A stretch of 64,000 nucleotides of DNA from Bradyrhizobium sp. Rc3b (GTDB lineage Bacteria; Pseudomonadota; Alphaproteobacteria; Rhizobiales; Xanthobacteraceae). Of this stretch, positions 35,759 to 45,627 are shown piece by piece; position 1 is the stretch's first letter; each line of letters begins with the position of its first letter. The notes below the pieces were generated by a model. That model searched no databases. It had not been told where the DNA came from and saw only the letters and a program-made list of their open reading frames with translations. The stretch spans positions 62,001-126,000 of the forward strand of contig NZ_FOUS01000002.1 of assembly GCF_900114915.1 (NCBI RefSeq). The letters are read 5' to 3'. A program made the translations under genes and the position numbers.

Positions 35759-36709
35759 ATGTCCGCCTTCCTGGTGAATCGTCTCTTGCAGAGCATTGTG
35801 CTGCTGGTGATCGTCTCGATCATCGGCTTCACGGTTCTCAACCTCATGCCGGGTGGTCCTCTGGCGCAGTTCGGGCTCGATCCGGGGATGACCCAGAAAG
35901 ATGTGGAGCGGCTCGCAGCGCAGCTCGGGTTGAACCGGCCGCTATGGATGCAGTATCTCGATTGGGCCTGGCGGCTGCTCCAGGGCGATTGGGGACACTC
36001 GTTCCGCGATGGCTCTTCGGTGCTGACGGTGATTGGTCGACACTTGCTGGCTACGCTACTGCTTATGGGTACGTCCACCGCATTTGCGATCGGGGTCGGT
36101 GCCTGGATCGGAATCCGCGGCGCCACCCACCGCTATTCGCTGTTCGACTACTGCGCGACTGTCGGCGCCATGGTGGCGCTGTCCGTTCCGACGTTCTGGT
36201 TCGGCCTGATCGGCATCTACATCTTCACCCTGAAGCTGGGTTGGGTGCCCGCAGGCAACATGTACACAATTGGCGACGGCTCGGTACTGGACTATCTGCA
36301 TCACCTGATCTTGCCGAGCCTGGTGCTGTCCCTCGTTCATGTCGCTATCTGGAGCCGTTACATGCGGACGGCAACGCTCGATGCGCTCAGTCAGGATTTC
36401 GTCAAGACGGCCCGGGCCAAGGGCGTGAGCGAACGCCGCATCTTGCTGAAACATGTCATCGGCAATGCGCTGTTGCCGATGATCACGCTGGCAGGGATGC
36501 AATTGCCCAGCGTTCTCACCGGCGCGCTGGTCACGGAGACCGTGTTCACCTGGCCGGGCATGGGGCGGCTGTTTCTCGACAGCCTTGGTTACAGCGACTA
36601 TCCGGTCGTGATGGGGCTGTTGATCTTCTCGGCCATCCTGGTCCTGTTGGGTAATCTGATCGCAGACATCGTGATCGCCACCGTCGATCCGCGCATTCGC
36701 CTGGCCTGA
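35759..36709 (+). CDS. ABC transporter permease (DppB/OppB type)
   Basis: A 316-aa inner-membrane permease with about six transmembrane helices and the N-terminal segment FLVNRLLQSIVLLVIVSI of DppB proteins. The cytoplasmic EAA loop (FVKTARAKGVSERRILLKHV) contacts the ATPase. It follows the binding protein by 55 bp and precedes its DppC partner by 38 bp. Confidence 0.95.
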   Translation: MSAFLVNRLLQSIVLLVIVSIIGFTVLNLMPGGPLAQFGLDPGMTQKDVERLAAQLGLNRPLWMQYLDWAWRLLQGDWGHSFRDGSSVLTVIGRHLLATLLLMGTSTAFAIGVGAWIGIRGATHRYSLFDYCATVGAMVALSVPTFWFGLIGIYIFTLKLGWVPAGNMYTIGDGSVLDYLHHLILPSLVLSLVHVAIWSRYMRTATLDALSQDFVKTARAKGVSERRILLKHVIGNALLPMITLAGMQLPSVLTGALVTETVFTWPGMGRLFLDSLGYSDYPVVMGLLIFSAILVLLGNLIADIVIATVDPRIRLA

Positions 36710-36747
36710 GCCTGCAGACTCACGACAGATAAGAGGAGCGAGTAGAT

Positions 36748-37626
36748 ATGACCGCCATCGTCGCGCACGCAGCTCCGGCCCGCTGGTGGCACAGCCGTGC
36801 CGTTATCCGCTTCATGCGTCACCACCTGGCGCTCTTGGGAATCGCGATGATCACCCTGCTCGTGCTGGCGTGCGCCATCGGTCCCTATGCCTTGCCCTAC
36901 GATTCGCTCCACATCGATCTGCGCGCCCGCTTTGCTCCGCCGCTGACAGGCAACCATTACTTGGGCACGGATCCCTTAGGGCGAGACCTCGCGGTGCGGC
37001 TGTTGATGGCCGGGCGCGTCTCGCTGGCGGTGGGGTTCTCCGCCATGTTGCTGTCGACGTTGATCGGCACGCTCATTGGCGTGACGGCCGGCTATCGCGG
37101 GGGTTGGGTCGGGGCGGCATTGATGCGGACGGTCGATGGCTTCCTGTCCTATCCCTCGATCTTTCTCGTGCTGGCGCTGGCCGCAACGCTGCGGCCGAGC
37201 CCGGCGATGATCACCGTGATCATTGCCGTCACGAGCTGGATGGAGACTGCGCGAATCGTCGAGGCCGAGGTCCGTTCGCTGCGCGAGCGCGAGTTCGTCC
37301 AGGCTGCGCGCATGGTCGGGCTTCGCAGGGCGCACATCATGTTCCGCGAGATCCTGCCCAATGCCATGGGTCCCATCATCGTCGCCGCAAGTCTGGCCGT
37401 CGCGCGCGCGATCCTTCTGGAGGCCTATATCAGCTTTCTCGGCTACGGCATCCAGCCGCCGCTGCCCAGCTGGGGCAACATGCTCAATGGCGCCCAGCAA
37501 TATCTGGCGAGCGCTCCCTGGCTCGCCATCATTCCCGGTGCCGCCATTACGATGGCGGTGACGAGCTTCAACTTCATCGGCGATGGCTTGCGAGATGCCC
37601 TCGACGTTCGAAACGACCACATCTGA
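36748..37626 (+). CDS. ABC transporter permease (DppC/OppC type)
   Basis: A 292-aa permease, partner of the preceding DppB. The N-terminal DppC extension and HYLGTDPLGRDLAVRLLMAG are typical, as is the EAA loop (REFVQAARMVGLRRAHIMF). AGAGGAGC precedes ATG 36748. A flavoprotein gene follows after 53 bp in the same direction and probably oxidises the imported substrate. Confidence 0.95.
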   Translation: MTAIVAHAAPARWWHSRAVIRFMRHHLALLGIAMITLLVLACAIGPYALPYDSLHIDLRARFAPPLTGNHYLGTDPLGRDLAVRLLMAGRVSLAVGFSAMLLSTLIGTLIGVTAGYRGGWVGAALMRTVDGFLSYPSIFLVLALAATLRPSPAMITVIIAVTSWMETARIVEAEVRSLREREFVQAARMVGLRRAHIMFREILPNAMGPIIVAASLAVARAILLEAYISFLGYGIQPPLPSWGNMLNGAQQYLASAPWLAIIPGAAITMAVTSFNFIGDGLRDALDVRNDHI

Positions 37627-37679
37627 ACGATTTCAACCGAGCCGCGGCTGAAACCAGCGACCATACGAGAACCAAAGCC

Positions 37680-38990
37680 ATGCACGCGCCGAGAGTTGCC
37701 GAGAAGGCCACGCCCTATTGGTGGGAAGCCGCGCCGCTTAAGCCGCCGCCGCAGCAGCCAATAGCCAGGAAGCTCGACGTGTTGATCGTGGGCGCGGGCT
37801 ATGCAGGGCTCTCGGCCGGTCTGGTGCTGGCGCGCGAGGGCCGCTCGGTTGCGGCCTATGACGCCATGGATCCTGGTGAAGGAGCTTCGACGCGCAACGG
37901 CGGTATCACCAGCGGATCCATTCGGCCCGATTACGCGACGCTCACGCGCCGGTTCGGAGAGGAGAGGGCGCTGGCGATCGAGGCGGAAGGTAAGGCCGCA
38001 CGCGAGTTCCTGTACGATTTCATCAGGACGGAGGGCCTCGCCTGCGACTTCCAGCCGGTGGGGCAGTTCAAGGGCGCCTTCGGCTATGAGCAATATGAAG
38101 CCATCGCGCGCACCGCCGAGCGGCTCGCAAAGAAGCTTGGGATCGAAGCCTACGCAGTTCCCTATGCCGAACAGCACCAGTATATCGGCACCGATGTCTA
38201 TCGCGGCGGTACGGTTCGGATGGACATCGGCGGGCTGCACCCGGCGAAATTCCACGCCGAACTGCTGCGGGTCGCGCTCGCTTCCGGTTTGACAGTCCAC
38301 GCCCGGACGCCCGTGATCTCGATCGACAGAGATGGCTCCGGTTTCCGCGTCGTCACCGCGGCCGGTCCGGTGCAGGCACATCAGGTGCTGGTGTGTACCA
38401 ACGGTTACACCGATGGCGCCGTGCCCTTCCTGCGCCGTCGGCTGGTCCCGGTTCGCAGCCGGATCATTGCGACGGAGGAGCTTGCGCCCGAAGTCATGGC
38501 GCGGCTGATGCCGAAACGCATGATGATCACGGAGAGCCGGGAGGTCGGCTTCTATTATCGGCCCTCGCCTGATGGCAAACGCATCTTGCTGGGCGGCCGC
38601 GACAGCTCTCGTGTCGGCGACCCCGTCGCCCCGAAGCTGCTTCTGCGCAAGGGCCTGGTGAATCTGTTCCCTGAGCTGGAGCCCGTTCGCCTCTCACACA
38701 GCTGGTTCGGCCATGTGGCCATGAACCGCGACATGATTCCGCGCATTTTCGAGAAGGAAGGTATCGTCTATGCCAGCGGCTTCTGCGGATCGGGCGTGGT
38801 CTGGGCGCCATGGGTCGGTATGCATGCGGCCCACAAGCTCATGGGACACGAGGAGAGGGCGCGCACCGCGTTCGACTTCAGGCCTCCGGCCTTCATCCCG
38901 TTCTATCGAGGCAATCCGTGGTTCATGCCTGCCTTCATTCAGGGCTACCGGATGCGTGACCGGATCGCGATGTGGCGCGCCAGCCGCTGA
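37680..38990 (+). CDS. FAD-dependent oxidoreductase, PuuB/OrdL-like DAO family
   Basis: A 436-aa flavoprotein. TPYWWEAAPL near the N-terminus and the FAD motif DVLIVGAGYAGLSAGLVLAR are typical of gamma-glutamylputrescine oxidase-like enzymes; ASTRNGGITSGSIRPDY follows. The C-terminus carries YASGFCGSGVVWAPWVG. ATG 37680 is the natural start; a much longer frame through the permease is a shadow. Its place directly after the transporter suggests it oxidises the imported amine or amino acid. Confidence 0.9.
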   Translation: MHAPRVAEKATPYWWEAAPLKPPPQQPIARKLDVLIVGAGYAGLSAGLVLAREGRSVAAYDAMDPGEGASTRNGGITSGSIRPDYATLTRRFGEERALAIEAEGKAAREFLYDFIRTEGLACDFQPVGQFKGAFGYEQYEAIARTAERLAKKLGIEAYAVPYAEQHQYIGTDVYRGGTVRMDIGGLHPAKFHAELLRVALASGLTVHARTPVISIDRDGSGFRVVTAAGPVQAHQVLVCTNGYTDGAVPFLRRRLVPVRSRIIATEELAPEVMARLMPKRMMITESREVGFYYRPSPDGKRILLGGRDSSRVGDPVAPKLLLRKGLVNLFPELEPVRLSHSWFGHVAMNRDMIPRIFEKEGIVYASGFCGSGVVWAPWVGMHAAHKLMGHEERARTAFDFRPPAFIPFYRGNPWFMPAFIQGYRMRDRIAMWRASR

Positions 38991-39062
38991 TGGCCGGCAG
39001 CATAGCTTACAACCCAGGTCTGAGTTCCGGAGGCACTTCCGCCTCTCTAAAGAAGATTGACG

Positions 39063-40490
39063 ATGCAGTACGTGTCCACGCGCGGCCATTCAGGCCGCAA
39101 GCAATTCTGCGAGGCATTGCTTGAAGGCCTCGCCCCGGATGGCGGGCTGTACGTCCCGGAAACCTATCCTCGTGTGGACCACGCCACGCTGGATGCGTGG
39201 CGTACGCTGTCCTACGCCAACCTGGCTTTCGAGATCCTGTCGCTCTATGTCGGCGATATTCCCTCCGCCGACCTGAAAGCCATCTGTGCAAAGACCTACA
39301 CGCCGGAGATATTCGGAAAGCCTGACATCGCGCCGCTGCGAAAGCTGGAGAGGGGACTTTACCTCCAGGAACTGTCGAATGGTCCCACGTTGGCGTTCAA
39401 GGACATGGCCATGCAGTTGCTCGGCAATCTGCTCGAGTACGAGCTGGCGCGCCGGCAGGAGAACTTGAACATTCTTGGTGCGACCAGTGGCGATACCGGA
39501 AGCGCGGCAGAATACGCCATGCGCGGCAAGAAAGGGGTGCGGGTGTTCATGCTCTCGCCCCGCGGACGAATGAGCGCCTTTCAACAAGCTCAGATGTTCA
39601 GCCTCCAGGACCACAACATCCACAACATCGCGATAGAAGGCGTCTTCGACGATTGCCAGGACATCGTCAAGCGGGTGGCGAGCGATCTGGAGTTCAAGCA
39701 GAAATACAAGATCGGTGCGGTGAACTCGATCAACTGGGCGAGGCTCCTTGCGCAGGTCGTCTATTACTTCTCCGGTTATCTGCAGGCGTCCGAACGGGGG
39801 GCGACAAGTGTAAGCTTTGCAGTGCCTTCGGGGAATTTCGGAAACATCTGCGCGGGGCATGTTGCGCGCATGATGGGGCTTCCAATATCCCGGCTGGTCC
39901 TTGCGACCAACGAGAACGACGTGCTCGACGAGTTTTTCCGTACCGGGGTGTATCGCGTCCGAAGTCGCGCAGACACGCTCGAAACCTCAAGCCCGTCCAT
40001 GGACATCTCCAAGGCTTCAAATCTCGAACGCTTTGTATTCGACTTGTTAGATCGGGACGCAGAGCGAACGAAATCGCTGTTTGCTGATCAGCTCGGGGAG
40101 CGAGGCTCGTTCGATCTGAGTGGAGAATCCAGATTTGCAGAGGCTACAGCCCGTTTCGGCTTCCGTAGCGGAAGGAGCACACATGCCGATCGGCTCGCGA
40201 CCATCCGTGACACGTGGAAGCGTCGGAACACCGTGATCGATCCACATACGGCAGATGGCGTGAAGGTCGGGCGCATGCACGCGAGTCCCGAGATGCCGAT
40301 GATTGTGCTCGAAACTGCTCTGCCGATCAAATTCGCCGCGACGATCAAGGAAGCTCTGGGCCGTGAGCCCGATCGCCCGCAAAGCTACGATGGCATTGAG
40401 AAGTTGCCGAGGCGGGTCAAAGTCCTTCCCGCGAATGCCCAGGCTGTCAAGAACTACATCACCGAGATTGTGCGCGATAAAGCCTGCTGA
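39063..40490 (+). CDS. thrC: threonine synthase
   Basis: A 475-aa PLP enzyme converting O-phosphohomoserine to threonine. The N-terminus MQYVSTRGHSG and DGGLYVPETYP are characteristic, with the PLP lysine in LAFKDMAMQLLGN and SGDTGSAAEYA binding phosphate. ATG 39063 is preferred over an upstream TTG. Homoserine kinase follows by 34 bp, so the two last steps of threonine synthesis are paired inside a catabolic block; the housekeeping copy is probably elsewhere. Confidence 0.93.
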   Translation: MQYVSTRGHSGRKQFCEALLEGLAPDGGLYVPETYPRVDHATLDAWRTLSYANLAFEILSLYVGDIPSADLKAICAKTYTPEIFGKPDIAPLRKLERGLYLQELSNGPTLAFKDMAMQLLGNLLEYELARRQENLNILGATSGDTGSAAEYAMRGKKGVRVFMLSPRGRMSAFQQAQMFSLQDHNIHNIAIEGVFDDCQDIVKRVASDLEFKQKYKIGAVNSINWARLLAQVVYYFSGYLQASERGATSVSFAVPSGNFGNICAGHVARMMGLPISRLVLATNENDVLDEFFRTGVYRVRSRADTLETSSPSMDISKASNLERFVFDLLDRDAERTKSLFADQLGERGSFDLSGESRFAEATARFGFRSGRSTHADRLATIRDTWKRRNTVIDPHTADGVKVGRMHASPEMPMIVLETALPIKFAATIKEALGREPDRPQSYDGIEKLPRRVKVLPANAQAVKNYITEIVRDKAC

Positions 40491-40524
40491 ACGGCAGATA
40501 TCGGAACGAAGGTCGCGTCAACCC

Positions 40525-41493
40525 ATGGCCGTATTCACGGAGCTGTCATTCGACCAAGTCACAGCGTTCTTTCGAGCGCGGGGTCTCGGCGCGCCTCGCT
40601 CCGTTCGCGGGATCACCAGCGGAATTGAGAATACCAACTACTTCGTCGATACGGATCGGGAAGGGTACGTGCTCACCATTTTTGAGCGCCTCCCCTTCGA
40701 GCAGTTGCCGTTTTACCTCCACTTCATGAAGCATCTTGCGGTGCGGGGCATGCCCGTCCCCAATCCGGTCGCCAACCGTGACGGCGAAATCCTTCACTCA
40801 CTGAAGGGGCGGCCTGCCGCCGTCGTTACCAGGCTTCCCGGTGCAAGCGAGATGGAGCCTACGGTCGCGCATTGTGGTGCCGTCGGAAAATTCCTCGCGC
40901 AGGTGCACCTGGCTGGGGCCGATTACCCGCGACAACAGATAAATCCGCGCGGCCTCCAGTGGTGGAACGAGGTTGTGCCGGTGGTCAGCCGCTATGCATC
41001 TGCTGGACAGCGCTCGCTGCTCGCGAGTGAATTGGCGTTTCAGAACCAGGTCGCTTTGTCCTCGACCTACCGGCAACTGCCCAGGGGACCGGTGCACGCT
41101 GATCTCTTTCGCGACAACGCCTTGTTTGAGCGGGGGCAACTGTCCGGCGTTCTTGATTTCTATTTCGCCGGGTGCGACGCGCTTCTGTTCGACATTGCAG
41201 TGTGCGTCAATGATTGGTGCATCGATGGTCCCGCCGGCCGTTACGACGAGGAGCGAGTCATCGCCTTCCTCGACGCATATGAGAGCGTCCGGAGGTTGAC
41301 TCCTTCGGAGCGCTTGCTGCTTCCCGCGATGCAGCGCGCTGCGGCATTTCGGTTTTTACTGTCGCGCCTGTGGGACGTATATCTGCCCCGCAAAGCTACG
41401 CTCCTAAAGCCACACGATCCGGGTCACTTCGAGCGCATGTTGCGCGTGCTGCGTGGAGAGATCCCCATGATAATCGCCGAAATGGCGCCCTAG
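40525..41493 (+). CDS. thrB: homoserine kinase (ThrB2/APH fold)
   Basis: A 322-aa kinase of the aminoglycoside-phosphotransferase fold, as used by rhizobia and pseudomonads for homoserine phosphorylation. GITSGIENTNYFVDTD, the catalytic HADLFRDNALF (Brenner-type loop) and LDFYFAGCDALLFD (metal site) are intact. ATG 40525 marks the start. It follows threonine synthase directly. Confidence 0.93.
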   Translation: MAVFTELSFDQVTAFFRARGLGAPRSVRGITSGIENTNYFVDTDREGYVLTIFERLPFEQLPFYLHFMKHLAVRGMPVPNPVANRDGEILHSLKGRPAAVVTRLPGASEMEPTVAHCGAVGKFLAQVHLAGADYPRQQINPRGLQWWNEVVPVVSRYASAGQRSLLASELAFQNQVALSSTYRQLPRGPVHADLFRDNALFERGQLSGVLDFYFAGCDALLFDIAVCVNDWCIDGPAGRYDEERVIAFLDAYESVRRLTPSERLLLPAMQRAAAFRFLLSRLWDVYLPRKATLLKPHDPGHFERMLRVLRGEIPMIIAEMAP

Positions 41494-41549
41494 CGGAGAT
41501 TGGAGGGAATTATGACGCCGACTCTCGAAGGCCGCGCCGCGGCGCCCGA

Positions 41550-41612
41550 CGCGTCGGCGCGCGACACGTCGTGATAACCGACGTCAATCCGCACCGTCTG
41601 GCGCTTGCAGTG
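41550..41612 (+). pseudogene. L-threonine 3-dehydrogenase (tdh) fragment
   Basis: About 20 codons read VGARHVVITDVNPHRLALA, the nucleotide-fold segment of Tdh. Neither the zinc domain upstream nor the C-terminus remains. Lying straight after thrC-thrB, it suggests the block once continued threonine to 2-amino-3-oxobutyrate and glycine. Confidence 0.6.
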
Positions 41613-41863
41613 GTGCTCCCGCCGCATGTGAGGCGTCAGCTCTGACGGCCCGCTTTCGAGCGCCGTCCTGGCGCGCCCGCCGCTGACGGCAGATTGGCCG
41701 CGTCGAGCCGCGAACAATGAAATTCTATGCCGAACTTTGCTCCAGTCCAATTGTGTAATGCTGTCTGGTGAAACGTACAGTGCGGACGATGCGAGGATCA
41801 GGTGGACCTCGCCGTCAATCAGGTACTGGCGACAAGTACCGCGAGCAAGAGAAACGTCGACCA

Positions 41864-42736
41864 ATGATGAAGCCCGCAGCTTACCAGGCCGGAGATCGCG
41901 ACGATCGAGCCGCGGTGCTGGTTCCATTCGCCAGATCACACCTGGAAGGCGCCCTGAAGCTCTCGCAGGAGATGTCCTGGCCCTATCGGCTCGAAGATTG
42001 GGATGTCGCGCTGCAGCTGGGCAAAGGCTTTGTTCTGGAACACGCTGGGACGGTGATCGGGACCGCGGCATGGTGGCCGTATGGCGAAACCCATGCTTCC
42101 GCTGGTATGATCATCGTCGCGAAGACCGCTCAGGGCCGTGGCTATGGGGCCCGGCTCATGGATGCGTTGCTGACGTCCGCGCGTCCACGAAGCATTGCGC
42201 TGAATTCGACCGCCGAAGGCCAAGCGCTTTACCAGCGGCGCGGTTTCGTCCCCATCGGGGTCATCCACCAGCATCAGGGAATTCCCAGAGGACGCCATGA
42301 GTCGCCGCCGGGGCTCGTCAGGCCAATGGCTGCCTCGGATTTCGAGGTGATCATGCGACTCGATCGCGACGCTACGGGCTTGGAGAGACGACAGATGCTC
42401 GAAAAGCTACTCCAAAGCGGTGATAGCTATCTCCTGCAGCGTGACGGCATGGCCCGCGGCTACGCCATCTCCCGGCTTTTTGGCCGCGGGCATGTCATCG
42501 GTCCCGTCGTCGCCGAAACCGAGACCGATGCACAGGCGCTGATCGAGGCTGCGCTCGCGCGGCTCGGCAGTGGTTTTGTCCGCATCGACACCTCTGCCAC
42601 ATCGCAGCTCGGGAATTGGCTTGAAGGCATCGGCCTGGAGCAGATCGGCGATGCCACCACAATGATCTTGGGCACGCCGGCACCATCAAGCGGGCCGGCG
42701 CGCGTGTTTGCGATTCCCAATCAGTCGTTCGGCTAG
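41864..42736 (+). CDS. GNAT-family N-acetyltransferase (two-domain), paralogue of 23055-23933
   Basis: A 290-aa protein. The first GNAT domain has IIVAKTAQGRGYGARLMDAL and ALYQRRGF; the second is degenerate with LFGRGHVIGPV. It shares length, order and this last motif with the protein at 23055-23933. ATG 41864 or 41867 is the likely start. The DSD1-type gene follows after 11 bp. Confidence 0.85.
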   Translation: MMKPAAYQAGDRDDRAAVLVPFARSHLEGALKLSQEMSWPYRLEDWDVALQLGKGFVLEHAGTVIGTAAWWPYGETHASAGMIIVAKTAQGRGYGARLMDALLTSARPRSIALNSTAEGQALYQRRGFVPIGVIHQHQGIPRGRHESPPGLVRPMAASDFEVIMRLDRDATGLERRQMLEKLLQSGDSYLLQRDGMARGYAISRLFGRGHVIGPVVAETETDAQALIEAALARLGSGFVRIDTSATSQLGNWLEGIGLEQIGDATTMILGTPAPSSGPARVFAIPNQSFG

Positions 42737-42747
42737 GAGACATCGAC

Positions 42748-43932
42748 GTGCGACGCGAGGAGATGAGCGGAACGGATCACCAGAACTCCGAGACGGCCGC
42801 AACGCTCGGCACGCTGGCAACGCCGGCTCTCCTGCTCGACGTGCATCGGCTCGATCGCAATCTCGCCCGCCTGTCCTCGCGCATGGCGGAGCGGGGCGTC
42901 GTGCTGCGTCCCCACATGAAAACCGCGAAATCCATCGACGTGGCGCGACGGGCTTATCCGTCCGGATCGGGGCCGATCACTGTTTCTACCCTGGCGGAAG
43001 CCGAGTATTTCGCGCGGCACGGTTTTCGCGACATGACTTATGCGGTGGGTCTGGCGCCCCACACAGCTGAAAGAGCGATGCGTCTGCGCAAAGCAGGCGT
43101 TGACCTCAAGGTACTGCTCGATTCGCCGGAGCAGGCGAGGATGCTCGGCGCCGCCGGTCGTGCCGCTGGTGTGACACCCACTGCGTTCATCGAGATTGAC
43201 TGCGATGGTCACCGCGGCGGGCTGACCGCGGACGATCCAAAGCTCATTGCAGTCGCGGTCGCGCTGGGCGAGGCCGGCATCAAGCTTGCCGGCGTTCTCA
43301 CCCATGCAGGCGAATCCTACAGCCTCTTCACGCCCGAGGCTCTCGTCGCGGCTGCGGAGAATGAGAGAGCGGTAGCGGTTGCCGCGGCGGAGGCCTTGCG
43401 GGCGGCCGGGCACCAATGCCCCATCGTGAGCGTCGGCTCGACCCCGACAGCGCATTTCGCCGAAGACCTGACCGGCGTCACGGAAATGCGGGCGGGCGTC
43501 TACATGTTCTTCGACTTGGTCATGCACGGTGTTGGTGTCTGCACGACGGACGACATCGCGATCTCGGTGCTCGCCACCGTGATCGGCACGAAGCCCGAGA
43601 AGGGCTGGATTTTGGTCGATGCCGGATGGATGGCGCTGTCGCGCGACCGCGGCACCGCGGCGCAGCGGGTCGACCACGGATATGGTCTGGTCTGCGACGT
43701 GGCCGGCAAGGTCTATCCGGACCTGATCGTTTCGCAAGCAAGCCAGGAGCACGGGATCCTCGCCATCAGGCCCGGGTCGGCGCACGCTTTGCCCAATCTT
43801 CCGATCGGCGCGAAGGTTAGGATTCTCCCCAATCACGCCTGTGCTACGGCGTCGCAACACGAGTTGTACAACGTCGTCTCCGCCGGCGGCGACGCGACTC
43901 ACGCCCGATGGCCCCGGATGCGCGGCTGGTAG
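42748..43932 (+). CDS. D-threonine aldolase/DSD1-family PLP enzyme
   Basis: A 394-aa fold-type III PLP enzyme. The PLP lysine is in RPHMKTAKSIDVARR, phosphate contacts in VSVGSTPTA, and the metal-binding histidine-cysteine in PNHACATASQHE, as in D-threonine aldolase and D-3-hydroxyaspartate dehydratase. Either activity would give glycine plus an aldehyde, or a 2-oxo acid. GTG 42748 with AGGAGA, or ATG 42763, can start it. Confidence 0.88.
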   Translation: MRREEMSGTDHQNSETAATLGTLATPALLLDVHRLDRNLARLSSRMAERGVVLRPHMKTAKSIDVARRAYPSGSGPITVSTLAEAEYFARHGFRDMTYAVGLAPHTAERAMRLRKAGVDLKVLLDSPEQARMLGAAGRAAGVTPTAFIEIDCDGHRGGLTADDPKLIAVAVALGEAGIKLAGVLTHAGESYSLFTPEALVAAAENERAVAVAAAEALRAAGHQCPIVSVGSTPTAHFAEDLTGVTEMRAGVYMFFDLVMHGVGVCTTDDIAISVLATVIGTKPEKGWILVDAGWMALSRDRGTAAQRVDHGYGLVCDVAGKVYPDLIVSQASQEHGILAIRPGSAHALPNLPIGAKVRILPNHACATASQHELYNVVSAGGDATHARWPRMRGW

Positions 43933-44007
43933 CACTGGCCGGGCCATTCCCAGCCCCTGGTTCCCGCCGCCGATCGGCGCCTATTCCCGGATCAAGGATC
44001 GCTTCCA

Positions 44008-45480
44008 ATGACCTCGCCCCTTCGACATTTGACGGAAGCCGGCTTTCTCGGAAAATTCTACATCGACGGAGACTGGCGGAAGCCGATCGGATCAGTCACG
44101 GCAGCCGCAATTGTCGTCAACCCGGCGACGGAACAGCCGATCGCCGACGTCGCGCTCGGCGACGACGATGATGTGGACTGCGCGATCGCAGCCGCCAGAG
44201 GAGCCTTCGCCGCCTGGTCCATGACACCGCCTGCTCAGAGAGCGGCGCTGCTCGACCGGATGCACGCCTTGCTCCTTGAGCGGCTGGAGCTGTTCGCGCA
44301 GGCGCTTACGTGTGAGATGGGAGCTGCGATCACCTATGCGCGCCGCGCTCAGGTGCCGTTGGCCGCCGAGCATATCCGCGTCGCCCGCGACAATCTCGCG
44401 AATTATCCGTTCATCGCCGTGCGCGGCAGCACCGCGATCATGCGCGAGCCAATCGGCGTCTGCGGCCTCATCACGCCATGGAACTGGCCACTTTATCAGA
44501 TTACTGCGAAGGTGGCCCCGGCGATTGCGGCCGGTTGCACGGTGGTGTTGAAACCGAGCGAATTATCGCCGCTGAGCGCTTTGCTATTCGCGGAACTGAT
44601 GGACGATGCCGGTTGCCCACCCGGCGTCTTCAACCTCGTCAATGGGACAGGTCCGATCGTGGGCGCCGCTCTCGCGTCGCATCCGTTGGTCGACATGATC
44701 TCGATCACCGGCTCGACGCGCGCCGGCGTTCTCGTCGCGCAAGCGGCAGCGCCCACCGTCAAGCGCGTTGCCCAGGAGCTCGGCGGCAAGTCGCCAAATA
44801 TCATCTTGCCGGACGCCGATCTCAGCCGTGCTGTTCCGCTTGGCGTCGCCGCCGCCTTCCGCAATCTCGGCCAATCCTGCAGTGCGCCGACGCGCATGCT
44901 CGTGCCCCGTTCACGGATCGAGGAGGTCGAGACCTGGGCCGCGGCGGCCGCTTCTGAACTGGTGGTCGGCGATCCCCTTGCGGAAAGCACGACCCATGGT
45001 CCGATCGCCAACCGGCCGCAGTTCGAGCGCATCCAGACCATGATCGGCGTCGGACTGGAAGAAGGCGTCAAGCTCGTCATCGGCGGGCGAGGGCGGCCCG
45101 ACGATCTCCGGACTGGCTTCTATGCGCGGCCGACCATCTTCTCGAACGTCCGTCCCGACATGAGGATCGCGCAGGAGGAGATCTTCGGCCCGGTGCTGTC
45201 GATCATTCCCTACGACACCGTGGACGAAGCGATCGCGATCGCCAATGACACCGTCTACGGCCTCGGCGCCCACGTGCAGGGCACTGATATGGAGACGGCG
45301 CGAACCGTCGCCGGGCAGATCCAGTCGGGTCAAGTCCATCTCAATTATCCTGACTGGGACCCCAACGCACCTTTCGGCGGCTACAAGCGCTCCGGCAACG
45401 GTCGCGAATACGGCATCGAGGGCATGGAGGAGTATCTCGAGACCAAGGCCGTCCTCGGATTTTATCACTCTCGCGCTTGA
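44008..45480 (+). CDS. NAD-dependent aldehyde dehydrogenase
   Basis: A 490-aa ALDH with the catalytic Cys in NLGQSCSAPTRMLVP, Glu in QELGGKSPNIILPD and the NAD loop in ITPWNWPLYQI. It follows the D-threonine-aldolase-like gene in the same direction and could oxidise the aldehyde that enzyme releases. It is the third ALDH of the window and not close to the other two. Confidence 0.92.
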   Translation: MTSPLRHLTEAGFLGKFYIDGDWRKPIGSVTAAAIVVNPATEQPIADVALGDDDDVDCAIAAARGAFAAWSMTPPAQRAALLDRMHALLLERLELFAQALTCEMGAAITYARRAQVPLAAEHIRVARDNLANYPFIAVRGSTAIMREPIGVCGLITPWNWPLYQITAKVAPAIAAGCTVVLKPSELSPLSALLFAELMDDAGCPPGVFNLVNGTGPIVGAALASHPLVDMISITGSTRAGVLVAQAAAPTVKRVAQELGGKSPNIILPDADLSRAVPLGVAAAFRNLGQSCSAPTRMLVPRSRIEEVETWAAAAASELVVGDPLAESTTHGPIANRPQFERIQTMIGVGLEEGVKLVIGGRGRPDDLRTGFYARPTIFSNVRPDMRIAQEEIFGPVLSIIPYDTVDEAIAIANDTVYGLGAHVQGTDMETARTVAGQIQSGQVHLNYPDWDPNAPFGGYKRSGNGREYGIEGMEEYLETKAVLGFYHSRA

Positions 45481-45627
45481 GCATCTCGTATCGCTCAAAC
45501 GGCCAGAAAACCGAACATCTTGCGAAGTCCTGGATGATTTCAGCACATTCTACCGAGCGCACGATGCGATGAAGGGCTGATCGGAAACGTTGCTTCCGCA
45601 TTCTTGGCAGCCGAGGTTCGTTGGACC

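Noticed and set aside
36786..38990. 734-aa frame joining the DppC region to the FAD oxidoreductase
   Set aside because: The first 300 codons are the wrong frame of the DppC gene; the flavoprotein begins naturally at ATG 37680.
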